DNA from: Streptomyces longisporoflavus
GTDB taxonomy: Bacteria; Actinomycetota; Actinomycetes; Streptomycetales; Streptomycetaceae
Length of the DNA stretch: 64,000 nt
NCBI RefSeq assembly: GCF_014649775.1
Contig: NZ_BMTR01000009.1
Span: 304,005-368,004 of the forward strand
Direction of reading: 5' to 3'
The translations under genes were made by a program, and so were the position numbers. Shown here piece by piece: positions 17,106 through 25,381 of this stretch. Within the stretch, counting starts at the first letter, position 1. Each line of letters begins with the position of its first letter. The notes beneath the pieces were generated by a model. It was given only the letters and a program-made list of their open reading frames with translations. It had not been told where the DNA came from and searched no databases.

Positions 17106-17809
17106 GAAACGGCATCCAACTCCGCGAGGCCCGCGTGCGCTACGGCCCCCTGGAAGCCCTGCACGGCGTGACCCTCGCCGCCCCGGCCCCCGGCCTCACC
17201 GTGCTCCTCGGCCGCAACGGATCCGGCCGCACCACGACACTGCGCGCCCTGGCCGGCACGGTCCCCCTCACCACCGGCACCGTCGCCTGGGACGGCACGG
17301 ACGTCACCCGGCTCACCGCGCACGCACGCGCGGAGCGGGGCCTGTGCTTCGTACCGGACGGCCCCGCCGTGTTCGGCCACCTCACCGTCGACGAGAACCT
17401 CGGCCTCTCCGGCTCGGGGGCCAGGACCGACATCACCCCCGCCCTGGAAGCGTTCCCCGAACTGCGCCCGCTCCTGTCGCGCCGGGCAGGCACCCTCTCC
17501 GGCGGCGAGCAGCGCATGCTCGCCCTCTCCCGCGCCCTTCTGGCGACGGACGCGCGGGTGATCCTCGTCGACGAACCCACCCAGGGCATGTCGCCCGCCG
17601 TCGCGTCCCGGACGTACGGCCTCCTCGTCGGTCTGAGCGCGCGCTCCTGCGTCCTGACCGCGGAACAGCGGCTGCCGCCCGGCCTGCGTGAGCACGCGAG
17701 CCGGACGGCAGTGGTGGTGCACGAACTGCGCCGTGGCGCGGTCGTGTTCAGCGGGGAGGCGAGCGAACTGAGCCGACGGGGCCGCCCCGGACGGCCTACT
17801 CCGAGGTGA
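17102..17809 (+). CDS. LivF-type ABC ATPase with Arg in Walker A
   Basis: 235 residues, the second ATPase of the Liv-like importer. The signature LSGGE (132-136) and Walker B (ILVDEPTQGMSP) are canonical, but the Walker A reads GRNGSGRT (37-44), with Arg43 where Lys is nearly invariant. A Gln in place of the H-loop His (AEQ) is usual for LivF. Paired with LivG, this leaves one standard ATP site (LivG Walker A with LivF signature) and one doubly altered site (LivF Walker A with LivG signature). Translationally coupled to the fused gene by ATGA. Confidence 0.88.
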   Translation: MRNGIQLREARVRYGPLEALHGVTLAAPAPGLTVLLGRNGSGRTTTLRALAGTVPLTTGTVAWDGTDVTRLTAHARAERGLCFVPDGPAVFGHLTVDENLGLSGSGARTDITPALEAFPELRPLLSRRAGTLSGGEQRMLALSRALLATDARVILVDEPTQGMSPAVASRTYGLLVGLSARSCVLTAEQRLPPGLREHASRTAVVVHELRRGAVVFSGEASELSRRGRPGRPTPR

Positions 17810-18719
17810 CCTCCTCCGACTCCGAAGCTTCCTCCTTCGGGGCCGTCTTCTCCGGAGCATCGGTGTTCGGGGCCTCGGGGCTCGGAGCGTCAGGGCTCGG
17901 GGCGTCAGGGCTCGGGGTGTCGGTCTGCGGGGCGTCGGTCTTCGGCGCTTCCTCCCCGGGAACGGCTTCCTCCGAAGCGCCGGTGCCGGTCTCCGGAGCC
18001 GCCTCCTCCGGGACAGCGCTCTCCTTCGGCGCCGTCTCCTTCGGAGCGTCCTTCCCGGTCGCGTCCTTCTCCGGAGCGTTCTCCTTCGAACTGGTCTTCT
18101 TCCGGATGACCAGCTCCGTGCCGATGCCGAGCACGTCGGGCCGGCTCCCCACCTCTCCGCGGTTGGCTCGATACAGCGCTTCCCAACCGCCCTTGATCTT
18201 GTATTGCCGGGCGACGGAGCTCAGGGTCTCGCCCGCCTTGACGACGTGCACGACGAGGTTGCCCTGCCCCTGCTTCTGCCCCTGTGCCTGCCCCTCTCCC
18301 CGACCCTCCCGGATCTCCCTGGGGATCTTCTTCGAGCACGTGGGCCAGGCCTTCCACCCCTGGGTACGCAGCACCTTCTCGGCGACCTTGATCTGCTCCT
18401 TCTTGGTGGCGAGGTCGGCGCGCGGCGCGTACTTGAGCCCGCCGTACGCCACCCAGGTGGGCTGGTGGAACTGCAACCCTCCGTAGAAGCCGTTCCCGGT
18501 GTTCACATGCCACCGGCCTCCGCTCTCGCACTTCGCGAGGCAGTTCCAGGGGCCCTCGGAGCGGGAGCACTCGCCCGCCAGGACGGTGGGTCCGCGCCCC
18601 GGCAGGGAGGGCGGCGGCGCCGCGGACGCGGACATCGGCAGCATCAGCGAGGAGACAGCCGCGACGACCAGACCAGCAGGCCACAGCGACCGGAGACTCT
18701 TGATCGACATCGGATACAT
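17796..18719 (-). CDS. Rpf-like transglycosylase with LysM domain and acidic tail
   Basis: 307 residues. Signal peptide (to about residue 33, ending ASA-A), Rpf/transglycosylase domain (about 50-125) with the catalytic Glu in CESGG and the GFYGGLQF, WVAYGG segments, a LysM domain (about 150-205; VKAGETLSSVARQY), and a 100-residue Pro/Glu/Ala/Thr/Asp tail with repeats such as PSPDA. It should cleave peptidoglycan glycan strands during germination or growth. Start ATG 18719 or 18710; neither has a clear ribosome binding site. The last 14 bases overlap the end of the convergent livF-type gene. Paralogue of the next gene upstream. Confidence 0.9.
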   Translation of the reverse strand: MYPMSIKSLRSLWPAGLVVAAVSSLMLPMSASAAPPPSLPGRGPTVLAGECSRSEGPWNCLAKCESGGRWHVNTGNGFYGGLQFHQPTWVAYGGLKYAPRADLATKKEQIKVAEKVLRTQGWKAWPTCSKKIPREIREGRGEGQAQGQKQGQGNLVVHVVKAGETLSSVARQYKIKGGWEALYRANRGEVGSRPDVLGIGTELVIRKKTSSKENAPEKDATGKDAPKETAPKESAVPEEAAPETGTGASEEAVPGEEAPKTDAPQTDTPSPDAPSPDAPSPEAPNTDAPEKTAPKEEASESEEVTSE

Positions 18720-18758
18720 CCGGCCAAGCTAGGCAGCGGCATCACGCCAGGGAGCCGA

Positions 18759-18782
18759 GCCGCGCCGCCACAGGGGCGCGGC
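18759..18782 (-). terminator. hairpin between the two Rpf-like genes
   Basis: 8-bp stem (GCCGCGCC at 18759-18766 with its complement at 18775-18782) around an 8-base loop, about 60 bases after the stop of the upstream Rpf-like gene. No T-run; moderate support only. Confidence 0.45.
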
Positions 18783-18837
18783 CCCACCCGGTCGGACGAT
18801 CGGATGACCGGGCTGGACCGCGCCCCGGAGCACGAAC

Positions 18838-19455
18838 TCAGAGATCCAGCCGCTGGCCGGGCATGATCATGTTCGGATCCGCTCCGATCACCGCCTTGTT
18901 CGCGGCGAACACCTTCTGCCAGCTGACGCCGTGCGCCGCCGCGATCCGGCTCAGGGTGTCCCCCTGCCGCACGGTGTAGTCACCGCGCCCGGAACCCCGG
19001 TCGGCGTGCCCCGGCGTCTGCTGCCGCGGCGCGGCGGGCTGCTGCTTGACCGCCTTGGGAGCCTTGGGGGCCGCCGGAGCGGCTGCCGCCCCCGGTGCGC
19101 TGCCCGACGCACCCGCCCGCGCCGAACAGCTCGGCCAGGCACCCCATCCCTGAGCGCGCTGGACCTTCGAGGCGACAGCGATCTGCTGCGCCTTGGACGC
19201 CCTGTCGGCGGTCGGCGCATAGGCTCCTCCGCCGTACGCGCGCCAGGTGGAAGCGGAGAACTGCAGTCCTCCGTAGTAGCCGTTCCCGGTGTTGATGCTC
19301 CAGTTTCCGCCGCTCTCGCACTGCGCGATGCGATCCCACACTCCGCTGTCCGCCGCTCCGGCCTGGCCGGTGGCGGTGAGCAGTCCCAGCGGGGCGAGCA
19401 ACGCCGCTCCGCCGATCACTGCTGTCCTGCGAACGCACTTGGGACGTGCGGACAT
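18838..19455 (-). CDS. Rpf-like muralytic enzyme with C-terminal LysM
   Basis: 205 residues. Signal peptide ending in AGA-A (about residue 35), Rpf-type domain (36-110) with WDRIAQCESGGNW (catalytic Glu), NTGNGYYGGLQFSASTW and WPSC, a Pro/Ala linker, and a LysM domain (about 155-205; YTVRQGDTLSRIAAAHGV). This is the standard Streptomyces RpfA-like architecture, for cleavage of dormant-spore peptidoglycan. ATG 19455 follows GAGAGGGA by 5 bases. Expression is probably controlled by the long leader upstream. Confidence 0.93.
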   Translation of the reverse strand: MSARPKCVRRTAVIGGAALLAPLGLLTATGQAGAADSGVWDRIAQCESGGNWSINTGNGYYGGLQFSASTWRAYGGGAYAPTADRASKAQQIAVASKVQRAQGWGAWPSCSARAGASGSAPGAAAAPAAPKAPKAVKQQPAAPRQQTPGHADRGSGRGDYTVRQGDTLSRIAAAHGVSWQKVFAANKAVIGADPNMIMPGQRLDL

Positions 19456-19459
19456 GAAT

Positions 19460-19627
19460 ATCCCTCTCGAAGGACCCGGGGTCCCCCGGGTGTTCCGGAC
19501 CTCCCTGCGCGTCTGGCGCCGGAGGTCCGCTCACCCCGTCCGCCGGAGTCCGGCACTCCCGTGCCGTGGTGCTGGGGCTGACGGGTGCGGCCGGCGGACG
19601 TACCCGAGCGGTGCTCGCTGCACACGG
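19460..19627 (-). ncRNA. candidate c-di-AMP (ydaO-type) riboswitch and expression platform
   Basis: The 170-base leader of the Rpf-like gene is strongly structured. CCGCTC near its 5' end can pair with GAGCGG, enclosing a perfect 10-bp pairing (plus-strand 19591-19600 with 19537-19546), and the 3' side carries GGGGTGA, a hallmark of the ydaO class. A separate 9-bp hairpin (GGACCTCC with GGAGGTCC) follows and could be the on/off element. In Streptomyces this riboswitch class is known to precede rpf and other cell-wall hydrolase genes. The family call rests on pattern memory plus context. Confidence 0.62.
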
Positions 19628-19633
19628 CGGTGG

Positions 19634-19663
19634 AATCTAGGTGCCTGCTCGCCCCGATATCAA
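19634..19663 (-). promoter_or_regulatory. HrdB-type promoter of the Rpf-like gene leader
   Basis: On the minus strand TTGATA (19663-19658) and TAGATT (19639-19634) are separated by 18 bases, close to the vegetative sigma consensus. Transcription would start near 19627, at the 5' end of the structured leader. Confidence 0.6.
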
Positions 19664-19977
19664 CCAACTCCTTGTCATTCCAGGCCAGTTAGCCGTTACC
19701 CGGAGTATCAGCCATTTCAAGCCAACCACTTAATTCGCTGATTTCCGTATTTGTCTACCTGCCGCCACGGCGATCTGTGACCCAGCTCACCGAAGCAACT
19801 TGCCTGTACGCAGAAGGCGTTGGCGCGGAGTGACGGATTCCACCGGGCAACTCACCCTCCGCTGTGGATGGTTCGATTCCGTTCGCCTTCGCGCGTGACT
19901 TGCGCCACTGATCGCCCGTTGTCTTCTTATGAGCCGGGCACCCCCGGCCCGCACGCAACGAATCCGAGGAGCCCCCC
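19664..19977. other. intergenic region between Rpf-like gene and hypothetical at 19978
   Basis: About 310 bases. The half near 19665-19760 is unusually AT-rich for the genome and probably holds further upstream promoter or activator sequences for the Rpf-like gene. Nothing coding recognised. Confidence 0.4.
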
Positions 19978-20781
19978 GTGCCGCGCATGCTCGAAGTCGG
20001 TGACGACGTCCGCGCCGAGATCGGCGACGAAGAAGCCGACCGGCTGCTGGCCGGAGAGAACGCTCCGGGCAGCTACGACTGCACCTCCTGCCGCACCCCC
20101 GGCGACACGGAGCAGGAACGCACCAGCACGGTCCTGTTCATCGGCGACGAAACCGCCGTGCTCGCCTTCGCCCACGCCAGCTGCCTGCCCTCCCAGATCG
20201 TCCAGGTCTCCGAGGAGCAGTTGCAGGGCGCCGTGCGCTCGATCACCGGCGAGGACGGCAGCGGCCCGGCCGGTGTCCCGGCGCCCGGCCCCGGCGAAGC
20301 AGCGCCCGACCAGGCGGTCCTCGGCGTGACCAGCGGTCTCGTCCTCATCGAAGGCGAGCTGCGGCCCGCGCTCGTCGTCGAACCGACCGGCGCCATCGCG
20401 CGTCCCGGCTCCGAGCCCGGCGGCGACAACTTCCTGCAGCTCCTCGTCGAGCAGGGCTTCACCCCGGTGGCCTCCCTCGACGGCGTGCCGCCGGTGCTGC
20501 ACGGCTGGTCGGTGCTGCTCGCCGCGGGTCAGCTGCACGCGGTGCTCCAGCCCGGCCCCGACGGCGGCTCCCCCGTCGCCTGGTGGCAGGCCCATCACCC
20601 GCTCCAGGTCACCGAGGCCTGGCGGACCGCGGCCAACAAGCTGCAGACGGTGCTCCTGTTCGCGGCGCCGGTCGGCTCCATCGGCCGCCAGCCGCGCGAG
20701 GACCTGCTGCGCGGGGCCCTGGACAAGGCGGCGGCACACGGGCGCCTGGTCGCGGCGGCGATGCCGCTCGCCGGCACCTGA
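19978..20781 (+). CDS. conserved hypothetical protein
   Basis: 267 residues, soluble, no signal peptide or membrane helix. The first part includes CTSCRTPGDTEQERTSTVLFIGDE and AFAHASCLPSQIV, with three Cys and a His that could bind a metal; the second half has GVTSGLVLIEGELRPALVVEPTG and FLQLLVEQGFTPV. Not recognised as a named family; probably a streptomycete-conserved protein. GTG 19978 is chosen over ATG 19987 because GAGGAG precedes it by 7 bases. Monocistronic. Confidence 0.75.
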   Translation: MPRMLEVGDDVRAEIGDEEADRLLAGENAPGSYDCTSCRTPGDTEQERTSTVLFIGDETAVLAFAHASCLPSQIVQVSEEQLQGAVRSITGEDGSGPAGVPAPGPGEAAPDQAVLGVTSGLVLIEGELRPALVVEPTGAIARPGSEPGGDNFLQLLVEQGFTPVASLDGVPPVLHGWSVLLAAGQLHAVLQPGPDGGSPVAWWQAHHPLQVTEAWRTAANKLQTVLLFAAPVGSIGRQPREDLLRGALDKAAAHGRLVAAAMPLAGT

Positions 20782-20902
20782 GCCCGTGCGGGCCGCGCCG
20801 TACGGACGCCCCGGTTCCCGGCCGCGCGGGTCATTCCCCCGGCGCCCCGTGAAAGCGGCGCGGCCCCCGCATCCGTATGCGCACGGGGTCGTTGGCACAT
20901 AC

Positions 20903-21211
20903 GTGCACACATACGACCCCTCCCGCCCCCGGCCGGCGTACCAGACCCCCATCCCCTCCATGCGCTCGTCGCAGGACACCGGGACCGAACGCTCGGCCAC
21001 GCCGATCTACGACGCTCTCTACGCGGAGTGGCGCAGGTCGTTCAAGGCCCTCCCGGGAGACCGGACCGGCGAGGAGGATCTGGGCTTCACCTCATTCGGC
21101 AGCACGCCGTACGGCAGCGCGTCCTACACCTTCGGCCAGTTGCACGTCTCCCGCTACGGACACCAGCAGTTCCCGGCCGCGCTGCCGCCGGGGCCACGCC
21201 GAGGACACTGA
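20903..21211 (+). CDS. small hypothetical protein
   Basis: 102 residues if started at GTG 20903, or 83 if at ATG 20960; neither has a ribosome binding site. The conserved-looking part begins RSATPIYDALYAEWRRSFKALPGDR, followed by GFTSFGSTPYGSASYTFG, rich in Gly, Ser and Tyr. No domain recognised. It lies between the 267-residue hypothetical and the strong terminator at 21225. Coding support is composition and the YDALYAEWRRSF segment, which looks like a real helix. Confidence 0.55.
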   Translation: MHTYDPSRPRPAYQTPIPSMRSSQDTGTERSATPIYDALYAEWRRSFKALPGDRTGEEDLGFTSFGSTPYGSASYTFGQLHVSRYGHQQFPAALPPGPRRGH

Positions 21212-21224
21212 GAGTCCGCCGCGG

Positions 21225-21272
21225 AAAGGGCCGGGGCCCGCCTCCTTGAAAGGAGGCGGGCCCCGGCCCTTT
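21225..21272. terminator. very strong bidirectional terminator
   Basis: A 23-bp perfect inverted repeat beginning AAAGGGCCGGGGCCC with a 2-base loop, ending in TTT on both strands. It separates the small hypothetical from the end of der. Confidence 0.92.
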
Positions 21273-21285
21273 GGTCCGTCCGTGC

Positions 21286-22767
21286 CTACTTCTTGCGGCC
21301 GCGCTTCTCGCGCACCCGCACCGAGATGTGGATCGGCGTGCCCTCGAAGCCGAACTCCTCACGGAGCCTGCGCTCCACGAAGCGGCGGTAGCCGTGCTCG
21401 ATGAAGCCGGAGGAGAAGAGCACGAACCGCGGCGGCTTCGTGCCCGCCTGCGTGCCGAAGAGGATGCGGGGCTGCTTGCCGCCCCGGATCGGGTGCGGGT
21501 GGGAGGCCACGAGCTCGCCGAGGAAGGCGTTGAGCCGCCCGGTCGGTACGCGCGTCTCCCAGCCCGCGAGGGCGGTCTCGATCGCCGGGACGAGCTTCTC
21601 CATGTGGCGGCCCGTGGCGGCGGAGACGTTGACCCGCGGGGCCCACGCGACCTGGAGGAGCTCGGTGTCGATCTCCCGCTCCAGGTAGTAGCGGCGCTCC
21701 TCGTCGAGGGTGTCCCACTTGTTGTACGCCATGACGATGGCGCGGCCCGCCTCGACGGCCATCGTGACGATGCGCTGGTCCTGGACGCTGATCGACTCGC
21801 TCGCGTCGATCAGGATGACCGCGACCTCCGCCTTCTCGACGGCGGCGGCCGTACGCAGCGAGGCGTAGTAGTCGGCGCCCTGCTGGAGGTGGACGCGCTT
21901 GCGGATGCCGGCGGTGTCCACGAACTTCCACACGACGCCGCCGAGCTCGATCAGCTCGTCGACCGGGTCGCGGGTGGTGCCCGCGATCTCGTTGACGACC
22001 ACGCGGTCCTCGTTCGCCACCTTGTTGAGCAGCGACGACTTGCCGACGTTCGGGCGGCCGATGAGCGCGATGCGGCGCGGGCCGCCGATGGCGGTGCCGA
22101 AGGACTGCTCGGGCGCCTCGGGGAGGGCGTCGAGGACGGCGTCCAGCATGTCGCCGGTGCCGCGGCCGTGCAGCGCGGAGACGGGGTACGGCTCGCCGAG
22201 GCCGAGAGCCCACAGGGCGGTGGCGTCGGCCTCGCCGGACGGGCCGTCGACCTTGTTGGCGCACAGGACGACCGGCTTGCCGGACTTGCGGAGCAGCCGT
22301 ACGACCGCTTCGTCCGTGTCGGTGGCGCCGACCGTGGCGTCCACGACGAAGACGACCGCGTCGGCCGCGTCGATCGCGTACTCCGCCTGGGCGGCCACGG
22401 AGGCGTCGATGCCGAGGACGTCCTGCTCCCAGCCACCGGTGTCGACGAGCTTGAAGCGGCGGCCCGCCCACTCGGCCTCGTACGTCACGCGGTCGCGGGT
22501 GACGCCGGGGCGGTCCTCGACGACGGCCTCGCGGCGGCCGATGATGCGGTTGACGAGGGTCGACTTGCCGACATTGGGGCGGCCGATCACCGCGAGGACG
22601 GGCAGCGGGCCGTGGCCCGCCTCGCCGATGGCGCCTTCGACTTCCTCGGCGTCGAAGCCCTCTTCCGCGGCGAGCTCCATGAACGCTGCATACTCGGTGG
22701 CATCAGCGTCGCCAAGCGCCCCGTGCTCCGGCTCAGCCGAGCCTTCGGGCTGGATCTGGTCGTTCAT
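21286..22767 (-). CDS. der: ribosome assembly GTPase Der (EngA)
   Basis: 493 residues. Two tandem GTPase domains: G1 motifs GRPNVGKST (about 63) and GRPNVGKSS (about 238), switch regions RPGVTRDR and IAGTTRDP, G3 DTGGW and DTAGI, G4 NKVD and NKWD, then the C-terminal KH-like domain (about 400-493) ending in a basic tail, VREKRGRKK. It matures the 50S subunit. A 55-residue acidic N-terminal extension is typical of actinobacteria. ATG 22767 has AGAGG about 10 bases before it. Last gene of the aroH-tyrA-cmk-plsC-der operon; the gap to plsC is 70 bases. Confidence 0.97.
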   Translation of the reverse strand: MNDQIQPEGSAEPEHGALGDADATEYAAFMELAAEEGFDAEEVEGAIGEAGHGPLPVLAVIGRPNVGKSTLVNRIIGRREAVVEDRPGVTRDRVTYEAEWAGRRFKLVDTGGWEQDVLGIDASVAAQAEYAIDAADAVVFVVDATVGATDTDEAVVRLLRKSGKPVVLCANKVDGPSGEADATALWALGLGEPYPVSALHGRGTGDMLDAVLDALPEAPEQSFGTAIGGPRRIALIGRPNVGKSSLLNKVANEDRVVVNEIAGTTRDPVDELIELGGVVWKFVDTAGIRKRVHLQQGADYYASLRTAAAVEKAEVAVILIDASESISVQDQRIVTMAVEAGRAIVMAYNKWDTLDEERRYYLEREIDTELLQVAWAPRVNVSAATGRHMEKLVPAIETALAGWETRVPTGRLNAFLGELVASHPHPIRGGKQPRILFGTQAGTKPPRFVLFSSGFIEHGYRRFVERRLREEFGFEGTPIHISVRVREKRGRKK

Positions 22768-22837
22768 GAAGTCCGTACCTCTGTCGTATTCGTGATCGGT
22801 GGATTGTCTCGCGACGATCCACTACTGAAAGTCTCGC

Positions 22838-23485
22838 TCAGTGCCCGGTCAGGCGCCTGGCGTTCTCCAGGTGGGCGGTGAGCCGTTCCTGGATGCGCAC
22901 GGTCGCCTCGTCGAGCGCCTTGCGCGTACGCCGTCCGCTGTCGTCGCCCGCCTCGAAGGGATCTCCGAAGACGACGTCGACCCTGCTGCGCAGCGGGGGC
23001 AGCCCCTTTATCAACCGTCCGCGCCTCTCCGTGCTTCCCAGAACCGCGACGGGCACGATCGGCGCTCCGCTGCGTACGGCGAAATAGGCGAGGCCGGAGC
23101 GCAGCGAGGCGAAGTCGCCCTCGCCTCTGGTGCCCTCCGGGAAGATGCCGAGGACGCCGCCGTCGGCGAGGACGCCGAGGGCCTTGGTGATCGCCGTGCG
23201 GTCGGCGATCTCCCGGTCCACCTTGACCTGGCCGATGGCGTGCAGGAAGCGGTCGAGGGGCCCGATGAACGCTTCCTTCTTGATGAGGAAGTGCGTCGGC
23301 CGCGGTGCCGTCCCCATCACCATCGGGCCGTCGACGTTGTGCGCGTGGTTCACGGCCAGGATCACCGGGCCGGTCGCGGGGACCTTCCAGGCGCCGAGGA
23401 CGCGGGGCTTCCACAGGCCGTACATGAGGCCGACGCCGATGCGGCGGCCGACCTCCGCACCCCGTTCCGACGGCGCCGCGGTCAC
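22838..23485 (-). CDS. plsC: 1-acyl-sn-glycerol-3-phosphate acyltransferase
   Basis: 215 residues. The acyltransferase motifs are present: NHAHNVD (the H-x4-D catalytic pair), the substrate-binding IKKEAF and FPEGTR motifs, and a further region IVPVAV. It makes phosphatidic acid from lysophosphatidic acid at the membrane. GTG 23485 overlaps the cmk stop by 4 bases, so the two are translationally coupled. The cmk-plsC-der order is a known actinobacterial arrangement linking nucleotide, lipid and ribosome functions. Confidence 0.92.
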   Translation of the reverse strand: MTAAPSERGAEVGRRIGVGLMYGLWKPRVLGAWKVPATGPVILAVNHAHNVDGPMVMGTAPRPTHFLIKKEAFIGPLDRFLHAIGQVKVDREIADRTAITKALGVLADGGVLGIFPEGTRGEGDFASLRSGLAYFAVRSGAPIVPVAVLGSTERRGRLIKGLPPLRSRVDVVFGDPFEAGDDSGRRTRKALDEATVRIQERLTAHLENARRLTGH

Positions 23486-24183
23486 TTACCCGCCCGCTTC
23501 TCCTCGACGAGGGTGACGACGCACTCGATGACCTGCTGCAGCGTGAGCTCGGTGGTGTCCACCTCGACGGCGTCGCCGGCCTTGGCCAGCGGCGACGTCT
23601 TGCGGCTGGAGTCGGCCGCGTCCCGCTTGATGAGCGCCTCACGCGTGGCGGCGACGTCCGCGCCCTTGAGCTCCCCGCTGCGGCGGGCGGCGCGGGCCTC
23701 GGGCGAAGCCGTGAGGAAGATCTTCAGGTCGGCGTCGGGCAGCACGGTCGTACCGATGTCGCGCCCCTCGACGACGATGCCCTTCTCGGCGGACGCGGCG
23801 ATCGTGCGCTGCAGCTCCGTGATGCGGGCGCGCACCTCGGGGACGGCGCTGACGGCGCTGACCTTGGAGGTGACCTCGGTGGTGCGGATCGGCCCGGCGA
23901 CGTCCGTGCCGTCGACCGTGATGGTCGGGGACAGCGGGTCGGTGCCGGAGACGATCTCGGGCTTGCCCGCGACGGCGGCGATGGCGGTGGGGTCCGACAG
24001 CTCTATGCCGTTGTGGACCATCCACCAGGTGATCGCGCGGTACTGGGCGCCGGTGTCCAGGTAGCTGAGGCCGAGCTGGGCGGCGACGGCCTTCGAGGTG
24101 CTCGACTTGCCCGTGCCGGAGGGCCCGTCGATGGCGACGATCACTGCTGCGGGCGCCGAACCGGCGGTTTCCACGGTTTCCAC
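23482..24183 (-). CDS. cmk: cytidylate kinase
   Basis: 233 residues. P-loop AIDGPSGTGKSSTSK (about 16-30), then LDTGAQYRAIT, the CMP-binding region with VEGRDIGTTVLPDADLKIFLTAS, and the LID arginine region RDAADSSRKTSPL. It phosphorylates CMP and dCMP. Start GTG 24183; an in-frame duplicated hexanucleotide (GAAACC) lies within the first codons. 112 bases separate it from the tyrA stop, so an internal promoter is possible. Confidence 0.96.
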   Translation of the reverse strand: METVETAGSAPAAVIVAIDGPSGTGKSSTSKAVAAQLGLSYLDTGAQYRAITWWMVHNGIELSDPTAIAAVAGKPEIVSGTDPLSPTITVDGTDVAGPIRTTEVTSKVSAVSAVPEVRARITELQRTIAASAEKGIVVEGRDIGTTVLPDADLKIFLTASPEARAARRSGELKGADVAATREALIKRDAADSSRKTSPLAKAGDAVEVDTTELTLQQVIECVVTLVEEKRAGK

Positions 24184-24295
24184 GGGGTGCGGACACCTTT
24201 CTCAGGACGCGGGGCAGGGGTGCGGGGCGCGGACACGCCCCGCACAAGGTTACTGGCTCCCGCGCGCACCTCTTACTGCCGGATGCCCCGGGCCT

Positions 24296-25381
24296 TTACT
24301 GCCGGATCGCCCAGCCGCGCTCCCGCAGCGCCGCCGTGAGCACCGGGACCGCCTTGGGCTCCACCGTGAGCTGGACGAGGCCCGCCTGCTGGCCGGTCGC
24401 GTGCTCGATGCGCACGTCCTCGATGTTCACGCCGGCCCGGTCCGCGTCGGCGAAGATCCTGGCCAGCTGTCCCGGCTGATCGTCGATGAGCACCGCGACG
24501 ACCTCGTACGTCGTCGGCGCGGCCCCGTGCTTGCCGGGCACCCGGGTCTGTCCCGCGTTCCCGCGCCGCAGCATGCTCTCGACCCCGGCGGCGCCCTCGT
24601 GCCGCTTCGCTTCGTCGGCCGACTGCAGGGCCCGCAGCGCCGTCACCGTCTCGTCGAGGTCGCCGGCGACGGCGGAAAGGAGGTCGGCGACCGGGCCGGG
24701 GTTGGCCGACAGGATGTCGATCCACATCCGCGGGTCCGACGCGGCGATGCGCGTGACGTCCCGGATGCCCTGCCCGCACAGGCGCACCGCCGTCTCCTCG
24801 GCGTTCTCCAGACGGGCCGCGACCATGCTGGAGACCAGGTGCGGCATGTGCGAGACGAGGGCGACCGCGCGGTCGTGGGCGTCCGCGTCCATGACGACCG
24901 GCACGGCGCGGCAGAGGGCGACAAGCTCCAGGGCGAGGTTGAGGACCTCGGTGTCGGTGTCGCGGGTGGGCGTCAGGACCCAGGGCCGGCCCTCGAAGAG
25001 GTCGGCGGTGCCGGCGAGGGGGCCGCTGCGCTCGCGCCCGGACATGGGGTGCGTGCCGATGTACGGGGTGAGGTCGAGGCCGAGGGCCTCCAGTTCCCGG
25101 CGCGGGCCGCCCTTGACGCTCGCCACGTCGAGGTAGCCGCGGGCAACGTCGCGCCGCATCACGTCGGCCAGCGTTCCGGCGACGTGCGCGGGCGGTACGG
25201 CGACGACGCAGAGGTCGACCCGTCCCTCGGGCGCTTCGTCGGTGCCCGCGCCGAGGGCGGCGGCCGTACGGGCCTGGCCGGGGTCGTGGTCGGCGAGGTG
25301 CACGACCACGCCGCGCGAGGACAGGGCCAGGGCGGCGGAGGTGCCGATCAGGCCGGTGCCGATGACGAGGGCGGTTCTCAC
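24296..25381 (-). CDS. tyrA: prephenate dehydrogenase with C-terminal ACT domain
   Basis: 361 residues. Rossmann motif ALVIGTGLIGTSAALAL at the N-terminus, VKGGPRRELE and the catalytic region THPMSGRERSGPLAG, then an all-helical domain and a C-terminal ACT domain (about 285-361; YEVVAVLIDDQPGQLARIFADAD). It oxidises prephenate to 4-hydroxyphenylpyruvate for tyrosine; the ACT domain suggests tyrosine feedback. GTG 25381 overlaps the aroH stop by 4 bases, coupling it to chorismate mutase, the preceding step. Confidence 0.95.
   Translation of the reverse strand: MRTALVIGTGLIGTSAALALSSRGVVVHLADHDPGQARTAAALGAGTDEAPEGRVDLCVVAVPPAHVAGTLADVMRRDVARGYLDVASVKGGPRRELEALGLDLTPYIGTHPMSGRERSGPLAGTADLFEGRPWVLTPTRDTDTEVLNLALELVALCRAVPVVMDADAHDRAVALVSHMPHLVSSMVAARLENAEETAVRLCGQGIRDVTRIAASDPRMWIDILSANPGPVADLLSAVAGDLDETVTALRALQSADEAKRHEGAAGVESMLRRGNAGQTRVPGKHGAAPTTYEVVAVLIDDQPGQLARIFADADRAGVNIEDVRIEHATGQQAGLVQLTVEPKAVPVLTAALRERGWAIRQ

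Noticed and set aside
17140..17589. H-loop Gln in LivF read as an additional defect
   Set aside because: Gln at this position is normal in LivF proteins; only the Walker A Arg was kept as unusual.
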